Part shown: positions 8,309-16,907 of the stretch, one piece after another
Layout: each line of letters starts with the position of its first letter
How positions within the stretch are numbered: the stretch's first letter is position 1
NCBI GenBank assembly: GCA_025210485.1
Contig: JAOARN010000110.1
Span: forward strand, 1-35,676
Direction: 5' to 3'
Length of the DNA stretch: 35,676 nucleotides
From: Marinifilaceae bacterium
Lineage (GTDB): Bacteria; Bacteroidota; Bacteroidia; Bacteroidales; Marinifilaceae
The notes under the pieces: generated by a model
The model's database searches: none
The model's input: the letters and a program-made list of their open reading frames with translations, nothing else
Told to the model about the DNA's origin: nothing
Made by a program: the position numbers and the translations under genes

Positions 8309-10111
8309 ATGAATAATATTCATTGGGGAAAGATAATACAAAAAAGAGTAAAGGAATTTGCTAGTTCTACCTGTATGTCTTTCAAAAATCTTCAATCAGG
8401 TGTATGGGAAAATATTACATGGGATGCTTTTGGAAAAGCATTTACTAATGTTTCCAAAGCTATGATGAAGTACAATATAAATATTGGTGATAAGATTAGT
8501 ATTTTTTCACAAAATATGCCTAGCTGGTTAATTGCAGATACAGCTATTCTTAATATTGGAGCAGTAACAGTTCCTATCTATCCAACAAGTTCATCAAATG
8601 AAGTCTCTTATATTCTTAACGATTCGCAATCGAAAATTGTGTTTGTTGGGGAGCAAGAACAATATGATAAATTAATTGAAGTCAAAAATCAAATTCCTAG
8701 CCTGGAACTTATTGTAGTTTTTGATAAGGAGGTGAAAATCCAAGATTATGATAATTCTATATATTTTGATGAATTTTTAATGACTGGTAAAAATCATTGT
8801 GAAAGCATTGATTTGGATGAGCGACACAGTAGAATTCAGTCTGATGACCTTGCTACACTGATATATACTTCTGGTACTACAGGTGAACCGAAAGGGGTAA
8901 TGCATGATCACGAAAATATTATACGTGTTATTCAGGCTCATGATTCGGATCCAGATCTTAAAATTACAAGAGAGGATGATTCTTTGAGCTTTTTGCCACT
9001 TAGTCATGTCTACGAGAGAGGTTGGTGCTTGTATTGTTTCTACAAAGGGGTGAAAATATCATTTAATCAAGATCCAAAGAAAATCTCCTCAGCATTGAGA
9101 GAGGTAAAGCCTACTATAATGTGTGCTGTGCCTCGATTGTTTGAGAAGATTTTTGCCATGGTACAGGACAAAAAAGAAAATGCTGGCAAAATTAGTCAAT
9201 TGATATTTGATTGGTCTGTATCAGTTGGTAAGAGATATAATATTGATCATGTTCAGCAAGAAAAAAATGCATCTGTGTTTTTGAAATTGAAACATAAAAT
9301 TGCTGACAAATTAGTACTATCAAAAATAAGAGCTGGCTTAGGAGGTCGAATTAGTTTTATGCCTTGCGGCGGAGCACCAATTTCTGCCGAGCTTTTGAGT
9401 TTTTTCCATTCTGTAGGTATTAATATCAAAGTAGGTTATGGGCTTACTGAAACATTTGCTACTGTTACTTTCTATCCACATAAACGAATAAACTTTAATT
9501 CGGCTGGTAAGGAAATTATTGGAACTCAGGTAAAAATAGGCGAAAATAATGAAATTTTGGTTAAGGGACCTGGAGTAATGCGTGGATATTACAATAAACC
9601 AAAAGAAACAGCAGAAGTTCTTAATGATGGATGGTTTAGAACTGGAGATGCTGGAACTATTGGCGAAGATGGTTATCTTGTGGTAACTGATAGAATTAAA
9701 GATTTGATGAAAACTTCAGGTGGTAAGTATATTGCTCCCCAGAAATTGGAAACAACTTTAATCAATGATAAATATTTTGAACAAGTTGCTGTAATTGGAG
9801 ATTGCAGAAAATACGTGACTGCATTGGCAGTGCCCGCTTTTGAACCTCTTCGAAATTATGCACAAAAACATAATATAAGTTTCGAATCTATAGAAGAATT
9901 ACTTTTAAACTCTCAGATAATTGAATTTTTTGAGAAGAGACTTGAAAGTTTACAAAAAGAATTTGCTAGATTTGAACAGATAAAGAAGATAACTTTACTA
10001 CCCGCTGAGTTTACCATTGAAACAGGTGAAGTAACATCTACTCTTAAACTTAAGCGTAATGTAATACATGAAAAATATAAACATCTTATTGAGTTGATGT
10101 ACAGAGATTAA
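8309..10111 (+). CDS. Long-chain fatty acid-CoA ligase (AMP-forming)
   Basis: This 600-residue member of the ANL (AMP-binding) superfamily resembles FAA1/FadD-type long-chain acyl-CoA synthetases. It should activate fatty acids with ATP and CoA at the membrane face of the cytoplasm. Motifs in order: the AMP-binding P-loop Y186-TSGTTGEPKG, LPLSHVYERG near 232, YGLTETFATV near 375, the adenylate motif GWFRTGD, DRIKDLMKTSGGKYIAP with the hinge Asp and the following Lys/Gly-rich loop, and a C-terminal small domain. It is full length and lacks a signal peptide. It is monocistronic between a structured leader and the terminator at 10158. No beta-oxidation genes are nearby, so chain-length preference is not deducible. 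Confidence 0.92.
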   Translation: MNNIHWGKIIQKRVKEFASSTCMSFKNLQSGVWENITWDAFGKAFTNVSKAMMKYNINIGDKISIFSQNMPSWLIADTAILNIGAVTVPIYPTSSSNEVSYILNDSQSKIVFVGEQEQYDKLIEVKNQIPSLELIVVFDKEVKIQDYDNSIYFDEFLMTGKNHCESIDLDERHSRIQSDDLATLIYTSGTTGEPKGVMHDHENIIRVIQAHDSDPDLKITREDDSLSFLPLSHVYERGWCLYCFYKGVKISFNQDPKKISSALREVKPTIMCAVPRLFEKIFAMVQDKKENAGKISQLIFDWSVSVGKRYNIDHVQQEKNASVFLKLKHKIADKLVLSKIRAGLGGRISFMPCGGAPISAELLSFFHSVGINIKVGYGLTETFATVTFYPHKRINFNSAGKEIIGTQVKIGENNEILVKGPGVMRGYYNKPKETAEVLNDGWFRTGDAGTIGEDGYLVVTDRIKDLMKTSGGKYIAPQKLETTLINDKYFEQVAVIGDCRKYVTALAVPAFEPLRNYAQKHNISFESIEELLLNSQIIEFFEKRLESLQKEFARFEQIKKITLLPAEFTIETGEVTSTLKLKRNVIHEKYKHLIELMYRD

Positions 10112-10157
10112 TTGTCTGCTCTGTGGATTTATAAAAAATATAAGAAAAGAAAAACAC

Positions 10158-10193
10158 TACTATTGCTTTCTGTACTAACACAAGGCAATAGTA
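10158..10193 (+). terminator. Terminator between acyl-CoA ligase and argS
   Basis: TACTATTGC (10158-10166) pairs perfectly with GCAATAGTA (10185-10193) and is followed by TTTTT. It ends 27 bases before the argS start. Confidence 0.7.
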
Positions 10194-10220
10194 TTTTTAA
10201 TATATAGTAAATTACAACAA

Positions 10221-12014
10221 ATGAAAATTGAAGAAATTATTATTAAGGGAGTAAAAGAAGCTGTCAGCTCTTTGTATGGAGTTGAACTTGAAGATAAAAC
10301 GATTCAGATTCAAAAAACTCGACGCGAGTTTGAAGGTGATTTAACTGTTGTTGTTTTTCCTTTTCTGCGATTTTCAAAAAAATCACCAGAAGATACAGCG
10401 AATCAATTAGGAGAATATCTAAATAAAAATATTGAACAGATTTCAGCATTTAATGTTGTAAAGGGCTTCCTTAACTTATCGATAAGCAAAGCATATTGGA
10501 TTAATATCTTGAATGAGGCTATTAATAAAGAAAATTATGGATTTGTTGAGGCTACTGATGAGTCGAAATCTATTATGATTGAATACTCTTCTCCAAATAC
10601 TAATAAACCTTTGCACTTAGGGCATATTAGAAATAACCTATTAGGCTATTCTGTAGCTCAAATTCTTAAGGCTAATGGACATAAAGTTATCATGGTGAAT
10701 TTAGTTAACGACCGTGGTATTCATATTTGTAAATCGATGTTAGCATGGGAGAAATTTGGAAATGGTGAAACTCCAGAATCTACAGGTATAAAAGGAGATC
10801 ATTTAGTAGGAAAGTACTATGTGAAATTCGATCAAGAATATAAAAAAGAAGTTGAATCCCTAAAGGCTCAAGGAGTTGATGCAGATAAAGCAAAGGCAGA
10901 AGCTAGTCTTCTTATTGAGGCGCAAGAAATGCTTAGAAAATGGGAAGCTGGGGATGAAGCGGTTGTCCAACTTTGGAAAACTATGAATTCATGGGTTCTA
11001 AAAGGATTTGAAACTACTTATAAGAAAATGGGTATCTCTTTCGATAAGATTTATTTCGAATCGGAAACTTACAAGAAAGGAAAGGAGATTGTTCTTAAAG
11101 GTCTTGACGAGGGAGTGCTTTATAAAAAAGATGAAGGTTCAGTATGGGCAAATCTTGAATCTGACGGCTTGGATCACAAATTACTACTTAGAAAAGATGG
11201 TACTTCTGTATATATGACACAAGATATTGGTACTGCTTGGCAACGATTTACAGAATATAATATTGATGATCACTTGTATGTAGTAGGTAACGAACAAAAC
11301 TATCACTTCCAGGTATTAGCTTTGATTCTTGGTAAATTAGGATATAAATGGAGTGATAGAATCAATCATCTTTCTTATGGTATGGTAGAATTACCAGAAG
11401 GAAAAATGAAATCAAGAGAAGGTACTGTTGTTGATGCCGATGATTTGATGGCAGAGATGGTTAAAACTGCAAAGGAAACTTCAGAGGAATTAGGTAAATT
11501 GGATGATTATTCGGAAGAAGAGGCAAATCAGGTGTTTGAGAAAATTGCAATGGGTGCACTTAAATATTTTATTCTTAAGGTAGATCCTAAAAAGAATATG
11601 ATGTTTAATCCTAAAGAATCTATTGATTTTAATGGAAATACAGGTCCATTTATACAGTATACATATGCTAGAATACAATCTGTATTGAATAAATCGAAGG
11701 ACGCAGGCATCGAGATTGGAACAAAAGCAAATACAGAATTAAATATTGCTGAAAAAGAGTCATATCTTTTACAAATGATTGCAAATTATCCAAATATTGT
11801 TGCTGAAGCTGGTAAGGATACTAGCCCAGCCTTGATTTCTAATTTCGTATATGATTTGGTAAAGGAATACAATCAATTTTACCACGAATTCCCTATTGCA
11901 AAAGAGGAAGATACACAGCTAAGAGAATTCAGATTGATATTATCAAAACAAATTGGAATGATTATTAAATCAGGAATGAGTTTGCTTGGTATTGATGTTG
12001 TAGACAGAATGTAA
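10221..12014 (+). CDS. argS: Arginyl-tRNA synthetase
   Basis: This 597-residue class I aminoacyl-tRNA synthetase charges tRNA-Arg. The N-terminal ~85 residues form the ArgRS-specific Add-1 domain. The HIGH box is HLGH at residues 132-135, within EYSSPNTNKPLHLGHIRNN, the conserved ArgRS context. A KMSK-like loop reads K395-MKSR (EGKMKSREGTVVDADDL), a normal ArgRS variant. The C-terminal part is the helical DALR anticodon-binding domain and ends GMSLLGIDVVDRM, a typical ArgRS terminus. Length is in the family range. The gene stands alone between two terminators. Confidence 0.97.
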   Translation: MKIEEIIIKGVKEAVSSLYGVELEDKTIQIQKTRREFEGDLTVVVFPFLRFSKKSPEDTANQLGEYLNKNIEQISAFNVVKGFLNLSISKAYWINILNEAINKENYGFVEATDESKSIMIEYSSPNTNKPLHLGHIRNNLLGYSVAQILKANGHKVIMVNLVNDRGIHICKSMLAWEKFGNGETPESTGIKGDHLVGKYYVKFDQEYKKEVESLKAQGVDADKAKAEASLLIEAQEMLRKWEAGDEAVVQLWKTMNSWVLKGFETTYKKMGISFDKIYFESETYKKGKEIVLKGLDEGVLYKKDEGSVWANLESDGLDHKLLLRKDGTSVYMTQDIGTAWQRFTEYNIDDHLYVVGNEQNYHFQVLALILGKLGYKWSDRINHLSYGMVELPEGKMKSREGTVVDADDLMAEMVKTAKETSEELGKLDDYSEEEANQVFEKIAMGALKYFILKVDPKKNMMFNPKESIDFNGNTGPFIQYTYARIQSVLNKSKDAGIEIGTKANTELNIAEKESYLLQMIANYPNIVAEAGKDTSPALISNFVYDLVKEYNQFYHEFPIAKEEDTQLREFRLILSKQIGMIIKSGMSLLGIDVVDRM

Positions 12015-12033
12015 ACGACATATAATCTATTTG

Positions 12034-12076
12034 AAAAAAGCTATCCAATAATAAAATTTAGTGGATAGCTTTTTTT
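12034..12076. terminator. Bidirectional terminator between argS and the orphan gene cluster
   Basis: AAAAAAGCTATCCA (12034-12047) pairs perfectly with TGGATAGCTTTTTT (12062-12075). The A-run on one side and T-run on the other let it work for rightward argS and for the convergent leftward gene ending at 12110. Confidence 0.85.
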
Positions 12077-12109
12077 ATGGATTAGATTCAGCTAATGTTT
12101 GTCTGTTGT

Positions 12110-14623
12110 TTAAAATTTAGTTTGAAACTTGCTTTTTTGATTAGCATAATCTTCGTTAGCCCATTTTATAAAATCGATAATTTTTTGATTCTTCTTGAAG
12201 TAATCTGTTAATGATTGACGTATTTTTCCATCTGTTTTTATTTTAAAATGGGTTTGTGAAGCATTTATAGTCTTATAGATAAAAGGATGGTGATGAATTA
12301 ATAAATTGAACTTATATCCTAATATGTTTATTGTTATAATCATTTCATAAGTATTTTTGTTTAGTCTTTTATTTTCTACATTACCTATGGAGGCTATATT
12401 TTCTTTAAGTAAGGATTCTATTAGCCTAATATATCTTTGAATAGTTGATTCTTTGTTTTCTTGATTTAATATTTGAGCAATAAGATCAGTGCCTACGCTT
12501 ATGTTGCTATTTTGATCTCCCAAATTTACGTTCTCATTTTCATTTTTGTATTCTTCATATTGCTCACTATCAGTCTTGTTGGTTTTTAATGCGTTTATCA
12601 TATTATTAATATTTTCTGTGTTTAAAGCTGTATGCTTAAGAATAGCTTGTAAAGCTTTTTTCTCGTTATCATTTATGTTTAATTCTGAGTTTAACCTAAT
12701 GTAATTATATATTGCGTCTGATTGATCTATTTTACTGTAGTCATCGATGATTTTAAATCCTTCCTCAAAACCTCTAGTATCAAGTAGTTTTGTAAAGTAA
12801 GGAACTGCTTTTGTGTTATTAGTTAGGTCTAAATAATTAATTATTTTATAATACTTACCAAGTTGATTTATTTTCTCTTCTTCCCAATTAGATGATTTTT
12901 TAATCAATAGTTTTAGGTAAGCCGAGTTGTTTATATTATTGAGTTTATTCTCTTCTTTGGCTTTGTCCGTAGGCTGAGTTTGAACTTCTTGTTCTATATT
13001 CTTCTCCTGGAGATTATTATCCCTTTCATTAGAATCATAAAACTCATGAAATTCTTCGTCTGTCAGATCTAGAGGTAGTATCCCATTTAAAAAATTAATT
13101 ATATTCTCAATGTTTTTAGGATCAAAATCGTTTGACATTTGTTTAAGTAGTCCAAAGTATTTATCTATTTTAATTTCTTTGAATTTTATATAATTGTCTA
13201 TTTCTTTATTTATATTGTTTATTTCGTTTTTGTATTTCGCAATCTCTGATTTGGATTTTTTCGAACTTCTCTTTCTATTAGGTATGTTGTCTATCTTTTG
13301 CTCAAGTTCTTTTTTATTAGAAGTTAAATCATAGTATTTTTCCCTAGCCTGTGCGTCATTGTTGTATTTAATATTTTTCGTGAATAATAATTCTAGTTTT
13401 TCTATTATAGAGTCAATAAAATCCTTATTATGATGTTCTTTATATTCCTTTAATTTTGTTTTGATTTCTTCAATCCCTTTTTTAAAAATTGAGTTGTCAA
13501 ATTTTTTCTCACCAGATAGATGCATGTATATTTCATCAATTAAAATAGGGCTTAATAATAATACAGATAATGGGAAATTTAATATTGTTGTAGCGTTTTT
13601 AGATGTATCTGACTTTTTATTGTGGAAAACTTTATTTAGTGTATCAATATTAATGTCAGACTTTTTAGTGTAAATTTTTATCCAATATATATGTAATAAT
13701 GTTCGGAAGGATATATACCTATTGGAATATTTATTTTTTTCTTTAATATTGTTTAAAGTATCTGAAATTATGTCTGGTAGGTCATTCTTATATTCATTAG
13801 TCCACAAAGCGTCAAGTTTTTTTGGGTTACTCATTTGGCTTAATACATCATCAAAATTATCAGGTTCCAAAAAAATCTTGTCATCTATATTATCATCAAG
13901 TTCTTTTTCGTTGTCACTTAGTATCTGATTTATGAATTTGTTGAATGCTAACATTACTGGCAAATAATGTCTGTTTCCGCCGAAGAATAAATTATTAAGC
14001 TTTTTCAAATTTTTTCTCATTTTCGATAATCGTTCTGTTATTTCTTCAATTTTAGATTGTTTTTCTTGTTCTTCTTCTGTATTATTTGATTTTTTACTAG
14101 TTAATTGTTCTAATTCAATTGTTTTTTTCTCGCAGAAATTCTTTACTTTTGAGTAAAATGCATCTGTTAGGTCAATATATTTAGGATGTATAAGTCCTAT
14201 ATATGTATTGATTTCTGTAAATTCATCTATTTCGTGGCTAGGATTAAAATCAGCCGTTAGATTATATTTTTCGGAATATTCTCTTTTTTTAGCCATTTGT
14301 TCCTCTCTTTTTCTTACTTTTTCTTCGTAAGTCAATTCTTTTTTCTCTTTAGTATTTTGAGGATTGGGTCGATTTAGCGGATATCCTTGATTTTGCAATT
14401 GCTGACCCATATTCTGGATGTCTTTAAATAGAGCCTCTATTTCCGTGAAAAATGACCCTGCCTGCTTATTAAATATATATTTTTTTTCATCCTGCTTTCT
14501 CTGCTGTTCTTGACTTGGCTTCTTAAACTTTTGCTGTTTCTCCAGTTCCTGTTTCTTATTCTGAAGCTCATTGTTTATGTTCTGCTCTTGCTCTTGCTTT
14601 TTCTTTTTCTGTGTGCTCTCCAT
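12110..14623 (-). CDS. Orphan 837-residue charged protein with coiled-coil N-terminus
   Basis: I do not recognise this protein. It has no signal peptide or membrane segment. Residues 1-115 are extremely rich in Lys, Gln and Glu (MESTQKKKKQEQEQ; KYIFNKQAGSF near 48), with a short Pro/Asn-rich stretch (NRPNPQNTK) near 85. The middle (about 150-640) is helical and charged, with several coiled-coil-like runs and Asn/Lys-rich linkers. The C-terminal ~110 residues look like a small separate alpha/beta domain: alternating hydrophobics (YEMIITINILGYKFNLLI) followed by HHHPFIYKTINASQTHFKI. It is the last of three leftward genes in this cluster, all with N-termini of the form M-x-x-x-Q. A cargo or effector of a secretion device, a structural protein or a toxin are all possible. 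None is demonstrated. Confidence 0.7.
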   Translation of the reverse strand: MESTQKKKKQEQEQNINNELQNKKQELEKQQKFKKPSQEQQRKQDEKKYIFNKQAGSFFTEIEALFKDIQNMGQQLQNQGYPLNRPNPQNTKEKKELTYEEKVRKREEQMAKKREYSEKYNLTADFNPSHEIDEFTEINTYIGLIHPKYIDLTDAFYSKVKNFCEKKTIELEQLTSKKSNNTEEEQEKQSKIEEITERLSKMRKNLKKLNNLFFGGNRHYLPVMLAFNKFINQILSDNEKELDDNIDDKIFLEPDNFDDVLSQMSNPKKLDALWTNEYKNDLPDIISDTLNNIKEKNKYSNRYISFRTLLHIYWIKIYTKKSDINIDTLNKVFHNKKSDTSKNATTILNFPLSVLLLSPILIDEIYMHLSGEKKFDNSIFKKGIEEIKTKLKEYKEHHNKDFIDSIIEKLELLFTKNIKYNNDAQAREKYYDLTSNKKELEQKIDNIPNRKRSSKKSKSEIAKYKNEINNINKEIDNYIKFKEIKIDKYFGLLKQMSNDFDPKNIENIINFLNGILPLDLTDEEFHEFYDSNERDNNLQEKNIEQEVQTQPTDKAKEENKLNNINNSAYLKLLIKKSSNWEEEKINQLGKYYKIINYLDLTNNTKAVPYFTKLLDTRGFEEGFKIIDDYSKIDQSDAIYNYIRLNSELNINDNEKKALQAILKHTALNTENINNMINALKTNKTDSEQYEEYKNENENVNLGDQNSNISVGTDLIAQILNQENKESTIQRYIRLIESLLKENIASIGNVENKRLNKNTYEMIITINILGYKFNLLIHHHPFIYKTINASQTHFKIKTDGKIRQSLTDYFKKNQKIIDFIKWANEDYANQKSKFQTKF

Positions 14624-14810
14624 CGTAGTTATAATATTAAGATGATTGAAAATTTATTAACTGTAATTATTTTGATCTAACTTTGTTTATATATAGTTAC
14701 TGGTTAGTTGTGTATTACCAGACATCTATCTTCTTATTTGTTGGTTTTGAATACAATTATAGTTTTAAGTGTTTATATGATAAAGTATAGCTGCTTTAAA
14801 GTTTGTGGGA

Positions 14811-15185
14811 TTAGGCTGGCTTAATTCTTTTAGTTTTGATTTGTGCTAGGTGATTATTTACAGGTGGTGTTTCTCCTTTTATTTCTATTATTGTGTTTTT
14901 TGTTAAATAATATAATTGATTCCAACTTGGTGTAGAGTTAATGAAAAGGAGTCCTGTTTGGTATTTTTGGAGATACTTAAGTGTTCTTTCTAGAGATTCT
15001 TGGCTGTCGCCTAAAATAGCATATCTTTGGTTTGAGCCTATCATTGTGCTATTTAAATTGATGTTTTTAAGTGTGGTTGTTTCTATTGTGATATTCAAAT
15101 CATTGTGTATGGGTTTTGATAGTGAAGGATTTATGATTTGAAAAGTACCACTCTGACTATGATTTTGTTCTTGTAATTTATCCAT
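14811..15185 (-). CDS. Orphan 124-residue protein
   Basis: I do not recognise this protein. It is soluble, 124 residues, with a polar N-terminus (MDKLQEQNHSQSG), a beta-rich middle (ITIETTTLKNINLNSTM) and a compact core around residues 50-100 (RYAILGDSQESLERTLKYL; TGLLFINSTPSWNQLYYL), ending in a basic tail (KTKRIKPA). The alternation suggests a small alpha/beta fold. It lies between two larger orphan genes on the same strand, 187 bases before the 837-residue gene. Its upstream region (15206-15323) is a near copy of the region upstream of the 351-residue gene at 15509-16564, so the two are probably controlled alike. Confidence 0.65.
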   Translation of the reverse strand: MDKLQEQNHSQSGTFQIINPSLSKPIHNDLNITIETTTLKNINLNSTMIGSNQRYAILGDSQESLERTLKYLQKYQTGLLFINSTPSWNQLYYLTKNTIIEIKGETPPVNNHLAQIKTKRIKPA

Positions 15186-15205
15186 GCTTATATTTTTATA
15201 ATTTA

Positions 15206-15323
15206 TATATAGTCTTTTACGAAAACATTGGATTATAGGTTTGTTTGTTAATCATAAATAATGTTAAATTCTGGGTTGTACTCGTACTTTTAGTTTTTTT
15301 ATCATTGGTTTTAATTAAAATGA
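15206..15323 (-). repeat. 118-base upstream repeat, copy 1
   Basis: This segment matches 16673-16790 over its full 118 bases with 7 mismatches and no gaps (about 94% identity). It lies 21-138 bases upstream of the leftward 124-residue gene. Copy 2 sits upstream of the 351-residue gene in the same orientation. It is likely a duplicated promoter or 5' leader. No clear -33/-7 pair was found. Confidence 0.85.
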
Positions 15324-15388
15324 TACAATTATTTAAAAACAAGCTTTATCTTAATTTATAGATCAATACTCTTTCTTAGTGATAGAAA

Positions 15389-15422
15389 ACTTGTTAAGTT
15401 TTATACTAAATACTTGACAAGT
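15389..15422 (-). terminator. Possible terminator after the 351-residue orphan gene
   Basis: On the plus strand ACTTGTTAAG (15389-15398) pairs with CTTGACAAGT (15413-15422) with one wobble. Read leftward, the stem is followed by a short TTTT run. It lies about 85 bases past the stop of the leftward gene ending at 15509. Confidence 0.4.
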
Positions 15423-15508
15423 TGTTGATTTGTATTGTGTTCAATTTATTTTTTGACAATTATAAAAATAAATCGAAAAACTATTGTTAAATATGTTTAA
15501 GTATATAA

Positions 15509-16564
15509 CTACTTTAGCTTGTCTATCGTTTTGTCAATCATCTCGTTTATGTCATTTGTGAAAGAATCACGAATAGGAGAGCTGTAAAAGCTTTTGTAAT
15601 TTTTAAGCCTATCAAATATTTTAGAAATAGAGTTATTTGTATTGGGTATTTCCTTCGATATGTCATTCATTAAAGTAATAGCCGAATTTAAATTGTTTTC
15701 GTTCTGTATATAATCAGAATAGTTTAGGTAGTTTAAAAAATCAGTTAGGATAGGTTTTATGTGATTTAATTCGTCTATAATATATTTTTTTGATTGCTCA
15801 TCAAGATTTTTATTGGATAGATAATTATCTAGTATGTTAATTATTGAAATTTCGAAATTTTCCTTTGCTGTTACTAGGTTTTTTTTTGTTTCAATTAGTT
15901 TTAAAATCAAATTGTTAGATGTTCCTTTGATCGAAAGAAAATCTGAAAATATATTTGTATAATAGTCTGTTTTATTATGATTTACAGGTCTATACGTTTT
16001 GCTGTTTTTAAATTTAAATTTTTTAGGATTCTGTTCACATTCAAAAAGTAACTTGATACCTTGGGAAAGCTTTAAATCTTCTTTTACGCTATTTAAAATT
16101 CGTAATTCGATTAATAATTGAATGTAAAATATGATTTTATATTCTCCTTGTTGTTCATGAGTATTTTTATTTAGTTTATCTAATATTTTTTGTTCTTCAG
16201 GTTTCAACCCTTCCTTTTTTATAAGAAATTCGATTAATATATTTTTAATAATAAAAAATGCCTCATCACTATCCACTCCATTCCAACTTTCTACAAATTT
16301 TTTAGCTTTTTCTTCGCAATATAATTTGAGTATTGTTTTTTCTTTGTTTAAATGTGGGTTTAGGTTAATCTTATCCATTATGGAATTTTTTAATTCATTG
16401 AAGTCTATTTCGGTGTTATTGTTTCCTAAAATAAATTTATTTATCTCAGGTTTCTTATCTGCTTTTTTTAATATTTGATTAATGTATTTAGATACTAGCA
16501 GTTCGTTAATTCCTATTTCATTGTTGTTTGTTTCTCCTTTTTTTGATTTTTGTAAGCTCTGCAT
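15509..16564 (-). CDS. Orphan 351-residue helical protein
   Basis: I do not recognise this protein. It is a 351-residue soluble protein rich in Lys, Asn, Ile and Leu and predicted almost entirely helical, with no signal peptide, membrane segment or catalytic motif visible. The N-terminus MQSLQKSKKGETNNNEIG resembles those of the two neighbouring orphans in having Gln at position 5 followed by charged and polar residues. The segment about 125-180 (GLKPEEQKILDKL; IIFYIQLLIELRIL) looks like a helical bundle core, and the C-terminal third resembles a long helical hairpin. The upstream region (16673-16790) is a near copy of that before the 124-residue gene. Its function is unknown. Confidence 0.65.
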   Translation of the reverse strand: MQSLQKSKKGETNNNEIGINELLVSKYINQILKKADKKPEINKFILGNNNTEIDFNELKNSIMDKINLNPHLNKEKTILKLYCEEKAKKFVESWNGVDSDEAFFIIKNILIEFLIKKEGLKPEEQKILDKLNKNTHEQQGEYKIIFYIQLLIELRILNSVKEDLKLSQGIKLLFECEQNPKKFKFKNSKTYRPVNHNKTDYYTNIFSDFLSIKGTSNNLILKLIETKKNLVTAKENFEISIINILDNYLSNKNLDEQSKKYIIDELNHIKPILTDFLNYLNYSDYIQNENNLNSAITLMNDISKEIPNTNNSISKIFDRLKNYKSFYSSPIRDSFTNDINEMIDKTIDKLK

Positions 16565-16907
16565 TGTGTTTAATTTAGGGTTAAAATTATATATTGTAAT
16601 TATTAGTAATCCTTGAATTTTGATGTTTTTTTTAGAAAATGTATTTCTTTAATATTCTTATTTTATTTCTTGTATATAGTCCTATACGAAAACATTGCAA
16701 TATAGGTTTGTCTGTTAATCATAAATAATGTTAAATTCTGGGTTGTACTCGTGCTTTTAGTTTTTTTATCATTGGTTTTAATTAAATTGATGGGATTATT
16801 ATGTGATGTGAATATTTTAAAACTATATTAACATTTAGTTTTTATGAAAAATATTAAACTTGCAGACTGAAACTTATTAACAATATAATTAAATAAACAG
16901 ATACAAA
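16565..16907. other. Divergent intergenic region with repeat copy 2
   Basis: These 343 bases separate the leftward orphan cluster from the rightward FMN/Fe-S gene. They contain the 118-base repeat (16673-16790) and otherwise AT-rich sequence with no gene. Confidence 0.6.
16673..16790 (-). repeat. 118-base upstream repeat, copy 2
   Basis: This is the second copy of the segment at 15206-15323 (7 mismatches in 118). It lies 109-226 bases upstream of the leftward 351-residue gene, and also 118 bases before the rightward FMN/Fe-S gene at 16908. Here CCTATA (16681-16686) and TATAGG (16701-16706) form an exact inverted repeat that is degenerate in copy 1. Confidence 0.85.

Larger units (their letters stand above)
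15186..15508. other. Intergenic region holding repeat copy 1 and a possible terminator
   Basis: These 323 bases contain no gene. They hold the 118-base upstream repeat (15206-15323) and a hairpin (15389-15422) that could end the leftward 351-residue gene. The remainder is featureless AT-rich sequence. Confidence 0.6.

Noticed and set aside
12110..14623. 837-residue orphan as a phage tape-measure or contractile-device baseplate gene
   Set aside because: Long and helical, but no sheath, tube, baseplate or ATPase genes are nearby and no motif supports it.
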